Shown here piece by piece: positions 18,733-26,943 of a stretch of DNA of 64,000 bases. Each line of letters opens with the position of its first letter. The stretch's first letter is position 1. The notes beneath the pieces are model-generated. The model was not told where the DNA came from. It made no database searches and saw only the letters and a list, made by a program, of their open reading frames with translations. A program made the position numbers and the translations under genes. The stretch comes from Nitrospira sp. (GTDB lineage Bacteria > Nitrospirota > Nitrospiria > Nitrospirales > Nitrospiraceae). The stretch spans positions 1,029,501-1,093,500 of the forward strand of contig CP060501.1 of the NCBI GenBank assembly GCA_024760545.1, in the 5' to 3' direction.

Positions 18733-20019
18733 TTATGAACGTATTGCGGTCGAGGCCGTGGATAAGGATGCTTCAGCTCGAGGCCTACCGGAGTTCGAAC
18801 GGCCGTGAGGTCGTGACCGCTTCCACTGATTCGGCGAGGGACGCTCAGTCCGATGAGCCTGTCGGCCTTCCGAAGAAATCGCCGACGAGGGAGCCGCGCT
18901 TCCGGAAGCAAGCGGCACCGCATACCCTAACAGACGCTCGATATCTCGCAGTTGATGACGGTCTTCGCCTGTGACAAAACTTGTGGCGCGGCCGGTCGTC
19001 TTCATCCGGGCCGTGCGACCGATACGATGGACGTAATCCTCGGGGCAATTGGGCAGATCGAAGTTGATGACGTGCCCGATGTTCGCCACATCGATTCCTC
19101 TGGCGGCAATATCCGTTGCAACCAGTACACGAAATGACCCGCGCCTGAATCCCTCCAGCGCCGCGCGCCGCTGCGACAGACTTCGGTCCCCGTGCAGCAC
19201 GGCCACTCGATGTCCTGCGCTATTCAACATGCGGCCCAGCCGATCGGCACGGTGCTTTGTCCTGGTAAACACGAGCGCCGTATCCTTGTCCGACCCCAAA
19301 AGCGACAAAAGCAGGTCACCTTTCGCGTCGTGCGACGTATGATGAATCGCCTGCGTCACGCCATCGGCGGTGGTTGCGGACGGTGTAATCATCACGCGAA
19401 CGGGATTGCTGACGTTTGCGTGAATCAATCGCGCGAGATCGGTCGGTAGCGTAGCCGAGAACAGCAATGTCTGCCGCTCTTGCGGCAAGGCATCAAGTAT
19501 CTGATTGATTTGGGGTGCAAACCCCATATCCAACATCCGGTCTGCCTCGTCCAACACCAACACCTTAATGGCCGACAACGAGATTGTGCCGTTCCACATA
19601 TGATCGAGGAGTCGTCCGGGCGTCGCCACCAAGATATCCGGTCGCTGCCGCAAGCCTCGCACTTGAGCTTGCATGTCTGCGCCTCCCACGATGACCGTGG
19701 CTGAGATGCGGCGACGCCGCCCGAGTTTCTCGATGGTGGTTGAGATCTGCAAGGCAAGCTCACGTGTCGGTGCCAAAATCAACGCCTGCGGCTGGTTCTT
19801 CGGCAGCCCCGCGAGCCGTTCGACGATCGGAATCACAAAAGCTGCGGTCTTGCCTGTCCCGGTCTGAGCACACCCGATGACGTCCCGCCCGGCGAGCGCA
19901 GGTGGGATAGCTTGTGCTTGAATAGGTGTCGGTGAAGCGAACTTGGCATCAGTCAAGTCCTGCAAAAGTGCCTCGGACAAACCGAGAGCGTGAAAATTAG
20001 GGTGAACAGACGTATCCAC
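18733..20019 (-). CDS. DEAD-box ATP-dependent RNA helicase (RhlE-like)
   Basis: All DEAD-box motifs are visible: Q motif (FASPTPIQAQAIP), motif I AQTGTGKTAAF, Ia PTRELALQI, Ib VATPGRLLDH, II LDEADRMLDMGF, III SATLP, IV ALVFTRTKHRAD, V ATDIAARGIDV and VI HRIGRTAR. The C-terminus is a short Ser/Arg/Pro-rich basic tail, as in RhlE-type enzymes that act on ribosome assembly or mRNA turnover. It starts at GTG 20019 with AAAGGA 9 bases upstream. The long leader (see 20020-20548) and the RNA-binding protein gene nearby at 21019 hint at a cold- or stress-responsive RNA metabolism group. Confidence 0.93.
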   Translation of the reverse strand: MDTSVHPNFHALGLSEALLQDLTDAKFASPTPIQAQAIPPALAGRDVIGCAQTGTGKTAAFVIPIVERLAGLPKNQPQALILAPTRELALQISTTIEKLGRRRRISATVIVGGADMQAQVRGLRQRPDILVATPGRLLDHMWNGTISLSAIKVLVLDEADRMLDMGFAPQINQILDALPQERQTLLFSATLPTDLARLIHANVSNPVRVMITPSATTADGVTQAIHHTSHDAKGDLLLSLLGSDKDTALVFTRTKHRADRLGRMLNSAGHRVAVLHGDRSLSQRRAALEGFRRGSFRVLVATDIAARGIDVANIGHVINFDLPNCPEDYVHRIGRTARMKTTGRATSFVTGEDRHQLRDIERLLGYAVPLASGSAAPSSAISSEGRQAHRTERPSPNQWKRSRPHGRSNSGRPRAEASLSTASTAIRS

Positions 20020-20548
20020 TACGATATCCTTTCAGTTTGATCGCATGATGACGGGATCAGAGAACCGAGGGGAGAGACAACCGGGCAGGGTGCAACTCCA
20101 AACTGGACCTGGTCGCGATGCGATCGCGAAGTCCGTTATAGTTTGAGCATCTCCTCGCCGGACTGCCACGAGTGAAATACAGTGTCACCATACAGCATGG
20201 CACTCTCGGCGTCAACCTGTTCTTCAATAGATGCGAGAGAGCAGGAGATCGGCATACACACAGGTTATCGTCTATCTCAACGCAACGTGAGTCAATCTTG
20301 AGGTTTTGACTCCTTGATACGATACGTGTTAGGGTCATCCATCGTTTAGGTTATTTACCTCTCCGCGCACTCCCCGTACTCAATCTCAGTCTTTGCGCAA
20401 CAGTCTGTAGTATCACGTTCTGACGCTCATCTGATTGAACGGCACCCGTTGTCTTTCACAGGTGAGAACCATTGTCGGCATAAGAACAGGGCTGCCGGTC
20501 TTTTCGCTGGGTGTGGTCCTGGTCAGAGCCCACACAGAAGGAGTATTT
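20020..20548. promoter_or_regulatory. Divergent leader between helicase and small ORF, with palindrome
   Basis: No convincing gene; a 93-codon open frame on the minus strand lacks a ribosome site. On the helicase side, CGCGAT-GCG-ATCGCG (20114-20128) is a perfect inverted repeat in the presumed leader, about 100 bases before the start codon, and a TATAAC -10-like hexamer lies just upstream of it (minus strand, about 20134-20139). This could be an operator or an RNA hairpin controlling the helicase. A TTGACT hexamer occurs on the plus strand near 20309 without a good partner. Confidence 0.35.
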
Positions 20549-20764
20549 ATGTATCTCTCTTCGATTCGGAGTCGCAAAACTGGAAAGAAGAAGTCCGCTC
20601 ATAAGCCGAGAATCCGCTGGCAACTGCTGGGGCTGACTGATCCCGATTTGGCCAACAACGAATCCTCAATCGAAGTCATCAGGCAAGAAGTCGCCTCGTT
20701 GGCGAGACAGAGCTTCGGAGAGGAGACTCGCTTGCGTTCATCGTCTGGAAAAGCAAGTCGGTAG
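20549..20764 (+). CDS. Small basic hypothetical protein
   Basis: 71 residues with a strongly basic N-terminal half (SIRSRKTGKKKSAHKPRIRWQLLG) and an acidic middle (DPDLANNESSIEV). No membrane segment. The ATG at 20549 has AGAAGGAG 6 bases upstream, which selects it over upstream in-frame codons. The basic character and its position between an RNA helicase and an RRM protein could fit nucleic-acid binding, but nothing in the sequence proves it. Confidence 0.6.
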   Translation: MYLSSIRSRKTGKKKSAHKPRIRWQLLGLTDPDLANNESSIEVIRQEVASLARQSFGEETRLRSSSGKASR

Positions 20765-20845
20765 ACAGAAGCCGACGCCAGCCGGAACGAGAAGCAAGCG
20801 CTGCGAAGCCACTGAGCAGACACGCTGCATAGGAATAGCAAACCT

Positions 20846-20974
20846 ATGTCCCTCTTTCAGAACTTCGTCCAATGGTTCGTTCACAATCCTTTGGCTCTGG
20901 TAATCTTGCTGTACCTTGCGGGAGTCATCAGCGTCTTTGTCTATGCCTATTTTGAGCCCCAGGATCAGCAATAG
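20846..20974 (+). CDS. One-helix membrane microprotein
   Basis: A 42-residue frame beginning MSLFQNFVQWFVHNPLAL and continuing with a hydrophobic helix (VILLYLAGVISVFVYAYF) and a short acidic tail EPQDQQ. AGGAA lies about 11 bases upstream, a moderate ribosome site. The amphipathic start followed by one helix is typical of small inner-membrane subunits. It sits in line between two small plus-strand genes and is probably cotranscribed. Confidence 0.5.
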   Translation: MSLFQNFVQWFVHNPLALVILLYLAGVISVFVYAYFEPQDQQ

Positions 20975-21018
20975 CCTTGTCAGTACCGACGATCGCTTTG
21001 CGCAATAGGAGGACGATC

Positions 21019-21282
21019 TTGAATAAATGCGTGCTGTATGTCGGTGGCCTCTCGGACGCCGCTTCCGATTGTCACCTCCGTGACCTATTTGAGGTCTACG
21101 GCACCGTCGCGCGCGCCTATGTCGTGCGACACAAACACAGCGGGAGATCGGCCGGCTATGGATTTGTGGAAATGGGCTCGGGCGAGCAAGCCCTCAGCGC
21201 GGTCGTCGCCCTGGAAGGTGCGCTGTTTGAGGGCAATCGTTTGCGACTCTACGTCACGCCCCATGTATCCGCTCATACCTGA
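21019..21282 (+). CDS. RRM-domain RNA-binding protein
   Basis: A single RNA recognition motif of 87 aa, like the cyanobacterial Rbp and other glycine-poor bacterial RRM proteins. RNP2 is CVLYVGGLS at the N-terminus and RNP1 is SAGYGFVEMGSG in the middle. It starts at TTG 21019, selected by AGGAGGA ending 5 bases upstream; a TTG at 20977 would add 14 residues that do not belong to the fold. Such proteins often respond to cold. It follows the helicase locus on the opposite strand. Confidence 0.85.
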   Translation: MNKCVLYVGGLSDAASDCHLRDLFEVYGTVARAYVVRHKHSGRSAGYGFVEMGSGEQALSAVVALEGALFEGNRLRLYVTPHVSAHT

Positions 21283-21315
21283 GATCTGCCCAACCGGACG
21301 AGAGGGAGCACACTC

Positions 21316-21609
21316 ATGAGTCGCATCAACTTGGATCCGCTTCTGACCTTTGCGGACGGATCGCACCTGTTGATCAGCACACAGTGTTCAGTAGGTGGAG
21401 ATTTCTCCTGCGCCTTGTACAGCGCGGTGGTCAAGACAGACGATCAAGCGGCATTCCAGATTGTTTCGAACCACTTTGCGGCCTCGACCTGCATGAGCGC
21501 CCAAGAAAACGCCTACAGTTACGCCCTTCGACTCTATCCCGGTTCCGTCGAATCGATGAAAAAACCACCATACCTCATTTGGCCGGGTCCACGTGCCTCC
21601 TTCCCCTAG
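21316..21609 (+). CDS. Hypothetical protein, 97 aa
   Basis: Family not recognised. Starts at ATG 21316 behind AGAGGGAG. The sequence (LDPLLTFADGSHLLISTQCSVGGDFSCALYSAVVKTDD) has beta-rich character, four cysteines, and no signal peptide or membrane helix. It follows the RRM gene by 33 bases and is likely part of the same plus-strand transcript, which ends here facing the minus-strand genes beyond 21679. Confidence 0.6.
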   Translation: MSRINLDPLLTFADGSHLLISTQCSVGGDFSCALYSAVVKTDDQAAFQIVSNHFAASTCMSAQENAYSYALRLYPGSVESMKKPPYLIWPGPRASFP

Positions 21610-21678
21610 CAAAGATTCGTCTGCTATGGCACCAAGATCCCGGGCACTCTATTAATCATCTCAACCGGACCCGAAACC

Positions 21679-22080
21679 CTATTTCTTTTTTTGGCAAATC
21701 TCGACTGTCGCTTCAACCTGACCATCTCTTGGACTGACCATCAACAGCATGCCCTTATGCTCCAAGGCCCTCTTGAACAGCGTGGCATAGCTATCATCGT
21801 ATCGACGTTCCTCGATCGTCGTCTCGCCGCTTTGGCGGTCGTATGAACTTTCGACGACAAATGCGTCCACGGTTTGCGTGCCATTCAACCGCGCTTTGCT
21901 CGTGACCCGCCAGAAACGATTCTTCGGATCAAACATTCCGTTCGAGGTATCTAGGGTAGCATTGGAACACAGCTTAACACCTTTGGACACCTCCACATAC
22001 TCACCTCTATCCATAAATTGGGCGAAGCCCGCTGAGGGAAATCCAATAACGATTGCAAGAACCAGCACATACAGAAACAT
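21679..22080 (-). CDS. Exported protein, family X copy 1
   Basis: 133 aa with a signal peptide (MFLYVLVLAIVIGFPSAGFAQ) and an AAGGAGGGG ribosome site. The mature part starts DRGEYVEVSKGVKLCSNATL and contains FWRVTSKARLNGTQTVDAFVVE, YDRQSGETTIEERRYDDSYATLFKRALEHKGMLLMVSPRDGQVEATVEICQKKK. Two conserved cysteines may form a disulfide. It is a clear paralogue of 23617-24021 and of the broken copy at 48218-48400. Function unknown; secretion and clustering with other small exported proteins suggest an envelope role. Confidence 0.75.
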   Translation of the reverse strand: MFLYVLVLAIVIGFPSAGFAQFMDRGEYVEVSKGVKLCSNATLDTSNGMFDPKNRFWRVTSKARLNGTQTVDAFVVESSYDRQSGETTIEERRYDDSYATLFKRALEHKGMLLMVSPRDGQVEATVEICQKKK

Positions 22081-22273
22081 GTCGCCCCTCCTTCATCGGG
22101 AAAGCATCAGCGCAATCGAGCAGATTGGTGGCACAGGCTGACGTCTAGACCTTTCCTTTCCAAGAAATTCGTAGAAGCGTTCCGTACTCGTCTCCTTCCA
22201 AGCCCCTCTTACAGGATGCTTGGTCTAAGATCTGCTCCCCTCTCTCCTCGATCAAATCCTGCACTAAACCACG

Positions 22274-22642
22274 TCATGATGTCTGGCCTTGAACCGGATT
22301 CTTCTGAGGCACCTTTTCTTCGGTCATCATCATCGATCCTGAAACGGCATCGACATAGACCGTCATAATCGATTCTTTGGCGGTCAGGATTTCGACCATC
22401 CATACAGTCTTGTCCGCTCTTTTCTCCAATTTGGCCTCAATGACCTGTCCTGCGACACTGGCCAACGCCGTCTCTGCCGCCCCCTGAACCGTGATCTTGG
22501 CGGAGGTTGCCACGGTAATAACATCCGCCGCGTTGAATTTCCCTTTATCGGCGCTCCAAACCATTTCACCCACAATCCCTGCCAGGCCAATCACCGTGGC
22601 CGCAATCAAGATTGCTCGCCATATCGTATAGTGCTTGTTCAT
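22274..22642 (-). CDS. PepSY domain protein, membrane-anchored
   Basis: 122 aa. An N-terminal helix (about residues 8-28, WRAILIAATVIGLAGIVGEMVW) is followed by a PepSY fold: ITVQGAAETALASVAGQVIEAKLEKRADKTVWMVEILTAKESIMTVYVDAVSGSMMM. PepSY domains are small periplasmic modules, often linked to protease inhibition or redox proteins. ATG 22642 has AAGGAGACAG 6-8 bases upstream; the frame is open to 22708 but those codons lack a ribosome site. Confidence 0.82.
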   Translation of the reverse strand: MNKHYTIWRAILIAATVIGLAGIVGEMVWSADKGKFNAADVITVATSAKITVQGAAETALASVAGQVIEAKLEKRADKTVWMVEILTAKESIMTVYVDAVSGSMMMTEEKVPQKNPVQGQTS

Positions 22643-22776
22643 GATGGCTGTCTCCTTCATGCATGGCCTAACATGTAGGAACATGACCGCAAGGCCCCAC
22701 GCGATCACGTTCGCTCCATCCGCCGACGATTGCTCGAATTATTCCCATGGCTGCCATCCGTCCCGACGCTTCTGTA

Positions 22777-23088
22777 TTATTTCTTTTGTATCCGCATGTC
22801 CTTTTTCACCGGTTGTTCAGCTGCCCCTTTCGACAATGGTTCGACAACTTGGATCTCGTGGGCCTCGGGACCCTTAGGATCGATCAGCACGGTGCTCACG
22901 GTTGTATCTCCGGACCTCGCGGCCTCCTCCATAGACTGGCTATAGGTCAAGTTTTTCCGACCCGTATCGTTCGCAAACTCTCCCCTTGACGGATATCCGG
23001 GATGCTTGGGGAGCATTACCGGATTCGCCAGAGCAAGTGCTGCCATTCCGAACACGAGTCCCATCAGCGTCATCGTAAAGAGCTTCAT
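22777..23088 (-). CDS. Exported hypothetical protein, 103 aa
   Basis: A signal peptide (MKLFTMTLMGLVFGMAALALANP) precedes a short polar domain with HPGYPSRGEFANDTGRKNLTYSQSMEEAARSGDTTVSTVLIDPKG and a Lys-rich end. Strong GGGAGG ribosome site. Family unknown. Repeat module A lies about 158 bases upstream, a spacing shared by two other small membrane or exported genes in this window. Confidence 0.65.
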   Translation of the reverse strand: MKLFTMTLMGLVFGMAALALANPVMLPKHPGYPSRGEFANDTGRKNLTYSQSMEEAARSGDTTVSTVLIDPKGPEAHEIQVVEPLSKGAAEQPVKKDMRIQKK

Positions 23089-23245
23089 GATGGCCTCCCT
23101 TTGTTGTACAGCCCACTATCTCCTCGACAGACGACGATCCCGATCTGTGACCGGGAGGTCACCTCTGTCAGCAAAGGCAACAGGCTGAAGCCTCAAGATC
23201 GGTCTATGAGGGCACCCTCACAAGACCATCGTCGGCGCTCTGGCA

Positions 23246-23344
23246 TTGAAGCGGCGGAGACTGAGGAATCGATCGCGCTAGGAAGGATGCGGGAAGCGCA
23301 AAGGATGGGACAGTCAGCGAAACTGGAACGTCAGAGTTTGAAGC
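23246..23344. repeat. Upstream module 2, copy A
   Basis: About 100 bases sharing GAAGCGGCGGAGACTGAGGA, then a TCGCGC core, GGACAGTC, and CTGGAACGTCAGAG with copies at 43961 and 47184. It lies upstream of the minus-strand gene at 22777. The rest of the 528-base gap 23089-23616 has no gene; 23430-23520 is markedly AT-rich with runs such as TTTATATATT and ATATATTAACC, promoter-like but without a clear -35/-10 pair. Confidence 0.6.
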
Positions 23345-23616
23345 AACACACCAACGTTACGTTCCCAACTTTCATGGCGCGCAAGAATGAGGAACACTTC
23401 CCTCCGAGAGTCACCTCTCCTCGCACAAACTAGCATACACAAGTTTACCATATTTAGTCAATTTATATATTTCACGGTCTACTTTTAGCAGCATATATTA
23501 ACCATTTTTTGTTAATCTTCATGCGCACATGTCTAACCGACCAGTCCCAGCAAGCCACAACGCATGACGTCGTGCACGGAGCGCTCTGATGGATGAGGGG
23601 CCTCTGGGGCAGAACT

Positions 23617-24021
23617 CTATTTCTTCTTCTTCCCGCAAATTTCCACCGTTGCTTCCACTCGTCCATCTTGCGGGCTGATCATGAGGAGCATCCCTTTGTT
23701 CTCCGGGGATCTCTTGAAAAACGTGGCATAGTCTTCATCATACTGGCGTTCCTTGATCGTAGTCTCACCGCTTTTGCGGTCATACTGTGTTTCAAGGACA
23801 ACTGCAACGACGGTCTGCGTGCCATTCGCCCGTACCTTACTGGTGACTCGCCAATAGACGTTCTCTGGATCAAGCATCCCCTTCGATTTTTCCAGGATAA
23901 CGTTAGGACAAAGCTTCGTGCCTTTGGCCACCTCGACATACTCGCCTTTGTCCACGAATTGAACGAAGCCTGACAGAGGCAATCCAATGACGATTGTAAG
24001 AGCCAGCAGCCATACGAACAC
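23617..24021 (-). CDS. Exported protein, family X copy 2
   Basis: 134 aa, aligned end to end with the protein at 21679: signal peptide VFVWLLALTIVIGLPLSGFVQ, then DKGEYVEVAKGTKLCPNVIL, YWRVTSKVRANGTQTVVAVVLE, YDRKSGETTIKERQYDEDYATFFKRS, KGMLLMISPQDGRVEATVEICGKKKK. I choose GTG 24021 because AAGGAAGATCAC precedes it and because it matches the start of copy 1; ATG 24054 would add 11 polar residues in front of the signal peptide. The two cysteines are conserved between copies. Confidence 0.72.
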   Translation of the reverse strand: MFVWLLALTIVIGLPLSGFVQFVDKGEYVEVAKGTKLCPNVILEKSKGMLDPENVYWRVTSKVRANGTQTVVAVVLETQYDRKSGETTIKERQYDEDYATFFKRSPENKGMLLMISPQDGRVEATVEICGKKKK

Positions 24022-24115
24022 GTGATCTTCCTTCCTAAGACGGTAGGATGACATAATGGCGTAACTCAGACAGACTTAAAGAGAATGGGCTAAGGCACGT
24101 GTTTCAGATGCGCGG

Positions 24116-24225
24116 TCAATCGAAGATTGTCTCCACAACCACCGGACAATCGATTACGGCCAGACGTTTCGATGTTAGCGCTTCATGCAGGATCGGCGTG
24201 AGCGGGAATGCGCCTTGATTCCGGC
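24116..24225 (-). pseudogene. Possible C-terminal relic of an acetolactate-synthase-like enzyme
   Basis: In one minus-strand frame the codons just before the stop at 24116 read AFPLTPILHEALTSKRLAVIDCPVVVETIFD. This resembles the last 30 residues of thiamine-diphosphate enzymes of the acetolactate synthase type (EALxSxRPAVIDxPV). No upstream part of such an enzyme exists here. If the resemblance is real, it is a fossil fragment; the match is short and I made it by eye. Confidence 0.3.
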
Positions 24226-24242
24226 TTTCTGGACATCCGAAA

Positions 24243-24419
24243 TCAGGCGGTGACTTTGAGCCGGTCAAGAATCGCCAAAAGGACATCCTTTCGCTCTCGC
24301 AAGTCTTTCCGCATGGCCTGGTTGTCGGTGTGACCGATCTCGGTACCGAGGTCCGAGATGGCACTCTCGACCGCCCAGGACAATACCTCCTGCTCCTGTT
24401 GTGCCAGGGTCAGCTGCAT
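24243..24419 (-). CDS. Small helical cytoplasmic protein, 58 aa
   Basis: MQLTLAQQEQEVLSWAVESA starts behind AAGGAGC at a good distance. The protein is almost entirely helical and charged (TDNQAMRKDLRERKDVLLAILDRLKV) and resembles short uncharacterised proteins that frequently occur beside stress genes. No cysteine and no membrane part. No function can be assigned. Confidence 0.65.
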   Translation of the reverse strand: MQLTLAQQEQEVLSWAVESAISDLGTEIGHTDNQAMRKDLRERKDVLLAILDRLKVTA

Positions 24420-24531
24420 ATGATGCTCCTTCCTCAACCACACTCTTTAGCGGACATTGCCTGGAAAGGAAAACATCTGACATCGCGTCCACCACATTCA
24501 ATCGACAGAGATGTCGACTCTTGTCCTCCGC

Positions 24532-25029
24532 TTAGCTCTCCCAGTTCGCACGGAGCAGATCTTCATTCTCCTCATAATGACAGGCGAATGTGCCGCGATG
24601 GGCATGATGCAACGCCTCACCGATGCGCCGCGCGAGATGGGGGTCCGTCGTGGTGATGACCACCCCTTCGGGTGCTTCGGCGTGGTCCTCGATCTTGATG
24701 ATTCGAGCCAGCGGATGTTCGGATTTGAGCTGAGCCTCTTCATTGCGGGCAAGACCAAGCACCTCGTCTCGATGCTTGGCGACAAACTCACCCGTCAGCA
24801 GAAGCACCCCGCTTGGCACGCGGTCCCGGATCCGTTCACAGGCAGGACACATCACCTCGTGACTATCCGCCGGGACAGGCCCCCACACCCACCGCCCCTT
24901 GTGATACACCGCCTGGCACTCACGACACACCGACGGCTCCCGAAGCTTACCCTTGGATTTGTAGGGGTCGTGCTTTCGGGCTCGAACCGATCGATCTTTT
25001 TTATCTCGAGGATGGTGTGGTGTCGACAT
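24532..25029 (-). CDS. BCAM0308-like zinc-ribbon protein
   Basis: 165 aa. A basic N-terminus (PRDKKDRSVRARKHDPYKSKGKLREP) leads into a four-Cys zinc ribbon: CRECQAVYHKGRW ... VMCPACERIRD. A C-terminal domain follows with EHPLARIIKIEDH, ITTTDPHLARRIGEALHHAHRG. The overall pattern fits what I recall of the BCAM0308 family, which is partly similar to the archaeal/eukaryotic NMD3 N-terminus and may bind RNA or ribosomes. ATG 25029 has GGAGAG 7 bases upstream; other in-frame starts lie at 25035 and 25044. Confidence 0.72.
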   Translation of the reverse strand: MSTPHHPRDKKDRSVRARKHDPYKSKGKLREPSVCRECQAVYHKGRWVWGPVPADSHEVMCPACERIRDRVPSGVLLLTGEFVAKHRDEVLGLARNEEAQLKSEHPLARIIKIEDHAEAPEGVVITTTDPHLARRIGEALHHAHRGTFACHYEENEDLLRANWES

Positions 25030-25477
25030 CTTCATTCTCTCCATCGCGTGAGAGATCTCTGATAAATCAGGCTGGGAGGGAATCCTCACTGCGTTGTACT
25101 TGTATCAGGCCCGCTTCATGAGTCCTCGTCATCCTACCGAATCGTGAAACTGCATGTGGAATGCCATTCTGTAACGGATATGCGGCATGCTCAAATCCGC
25201 GGAACTTCGAAATGACGAGGAGAGTCCATACTCGGCTGTGCGGATCCCCTCAAAGGACACTGTGGCGTTCCGGATCAGAGGAAGGCGGATCTCCTGTCCC
25301 CTAATGCCACAACCTAGATGCAAAGAGGCAGGATCAATCTTGACATTTGACTGACAACCATGACCGTGAAGATTCCGCACCGCGACACTCCGAAACAGCC
25401 GGTCGCGTGGCACGAAATGAATAGCCCCGGACAGGCTCAGCTCGACCATGACGCGGGTTCCATTTACCCGTCCGCTC
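25030..25477. other. Intergenic stretch without a supported gene
   Basis: A 106-codon open frame on the minus strand (25129-25449) has no good ribosome site and no recognisable family, so I do not call it. No repeat, palindrome or terminator stood out. Confidence 0.4.
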
Positions 25478-26392
25478 TCATCCGTCCTTCCGGATCTCGA
25501 TCACATTGCCAGCTTCATTTAGTTCGATGGTGATCGGCGTCCCCTCTTTCATCCCAGAGAGTTTGGTTTCTCCGTGCTGTACCGCAAATGTCCGTTCCCC
25601 TTCCGGTGTCGTGAGCTTGATCTCTTTCAAGTCCGCCGACGCATAGGTCAGCTTGCCGGAGATGAGGCGATGCACCCCCTCTTTCCCTTTCGCATGGTGG
25701 TCGATCGCAACATTATTGCTGCTCACCCAGAGCGTCAGTTTATCGCCGACCGTGACGTCCTGCGGAGCCGTCTTGGCAGTCACACTGTAGCGGCCCATGG
25801 ATGTCTGCACGAAGACTAACCCGGACTTGATGTCTGCCACCACGCCCTCCAGCTTGATCCGAGAACCAGGGTCGGCATGAGGCATCGGGGCAATGGCAAG
25901 TTCCAATTCTAATCGGCGGTGTACATCGATGACTTCACCCTTGTCATTCAACTGCACGGTGATCGGGCTGCCTTCAGCATAGCTCCCGAACTTCGATCGA
26001 TTTCGTTTCACGATGAAGTCCTTCTTGCCCTCCGGAGTCCAGAGGGTAATCGCTTCCTGATTCCCGGACGTGTAGGTCAGGTTGCCTCTCACCCAACGGT
26101 GATGTGGCCGTGCTTCACCCTTGGGGTAGGCATCGATGACGACATTGTTTTCATTCACCCATACGGTAATCTCATCGCCAACTTTAGCCTCGGTCAGCGC
26201 ATCAGACTGGATACTCATGGAGCCCCAGGACGTGGTGACCATGATGAGACCAGACCGCATCTCGGAGATCACCCCATTTACTTTGGTCGTCCAAACCTGG
26301 TCATCGGCATTCACCTGGGTCGCCGTGATAGCGAGGAAACAAGCCGCAGCCAGGAAACACTGAGCAGTAGCTGTTTTCAAGAATGTGGACAT
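25478..26392 (-). CDS. Exported two-repeat beta-domain protein
   Basis: 304 aa with a signal peptide (MSTFLKTATAQCFLAAACFLAITATQVNA) and an AAGGAGTC ribosome site. The mature protein is an internal duplication: about residues 33-150 and 175-300 share the order GVI/GVV..SGL, V-TS-G, VGD, WVxxNNVxID, KG, G-LTY-S, TPEG, F-V, G-PITxxLN--G-VI. Each half looks like a small beta barrel, reminiscent of DUF5666/OB-like modules (inference). Probably periplasmic. Duplicated regulator-free binding domains of this type may bind metal or polymer, but no site is visible. Confidence 0.7.
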   Translation of the reverse strand: MSTFLKTATAQCFLAAACFLAITATQVNADDQVWTTKVNGVISEMRSGLIMVTTSWGSMSIQSDALTEAKVGDEITVWVNENNVVIDAYPKGEARPHHRWVRGNLTYTSGNQEAITLWTPEGKKDFIVKRNRSKFGSYAEGSPITVQLNDKGEVIDVHRRLELELAIAPMPHADPGSRIKLEGVVADIKSGLVFVQTSMGRYSVTAKTAPQDVTVGDKLTLWVSSNNVAIDHHAKGKEGVHRLISGKLTYASADLKEIKLTTPEGERTFAVQHGETKLSGMKEGTPITIELNEAGNVIEIRKDG

Positions 26393-26695
26393 GCAAGACT
26401 CCTTCTTTCAAATGATGAGCTGTCGCCCTGTGCTCGCTCGCAGGTACTGTCGAGCACCAGCCGCAAAAATCGTCAAACTGGTCGCCCTCACCGCTATGAG
26501 TGCTGACCTTCAGAAACCAGAGGACATTCGCGTTAGATGTGGAATGAGTCTACCCTAAAGACAATTCACGGTCTGGTCAGAACGGCTCAGTTCGCCAAGA
26601 GGCACCCGTCTCCCTGTGCCTACGAACGATCCTCCCACTCATCGCTCCCCCTACCGGTCAACTTTCCTCCATGCCAGCTTCTAGACCTAGGACCC

Positions 26696-26734
26696 CAAAG
26701 GGGCCGGACCGATCCGGCCTCGGTTGCCCCTTTG
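26696..26734. terminator. Branched hairpin structure
   Basis: CAAAGGGG (26696-26703) pairs with CCCCTTTG (26727-26734), and inside it CCGGA/TCCGG forms a second short stem. The structure lies just downstream of the CBS relic and the giant glucan synthase gene on the minus strand, so it may end that transcript, although no T-run follows. The surrounding 26393-26756 holds no other feature I can support. Confidence 0.4.
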
Positions 26735-26756
26735 TCCGTTGCGAAGGCGACTTTTC

Positions 26757-26925
26757 TCAGTCCTCGCCCGAAGTGCCGATACCAATCCAGGCTCGCAGGA
26801 GATCGTGCCGTGTCACAGAGTAGGCAACCCTCCCATCCTTCTTCACAGGAAGATTCAGCAGGTGCTGTTCCTCCATCGTCTTCACCGCTTCTTCGATCGC
26901 GGTCCATGATGTCTTCCTTGGTCAC
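26757..26925 (-). pseudogene. CBS-domain gene relic with internal deletion and frame shift
   Basis: Starts VTKEDIMDR, the normal beginning of a CBS repeat, then loses about nine codons and changes frame. It continues as IEEAVKTMEEQHLLNLPVKK and VAYSVTRHDLLRAWIGIGTSGED to the stop at 26757. This matches the second CBS repeat at 50262-50459 nearly residue for residue (TIEEAVKMMEEMRLHNLPVKK ... RAWIGLGTSGED). The first CBS repeat is absent, and the cyclic glucan synthase gene ends 18 bases upstream. Non-functional in this form. Confidence 0.75.
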
Positions 26926-26943
26926 TATCCCACCCCGCCCGTA

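Noticed and set aside
25129-25449. 106-codon minus-strand frame
   Set aside because: No ribosome site and no recognisable pattern; insufficient support for a gene.
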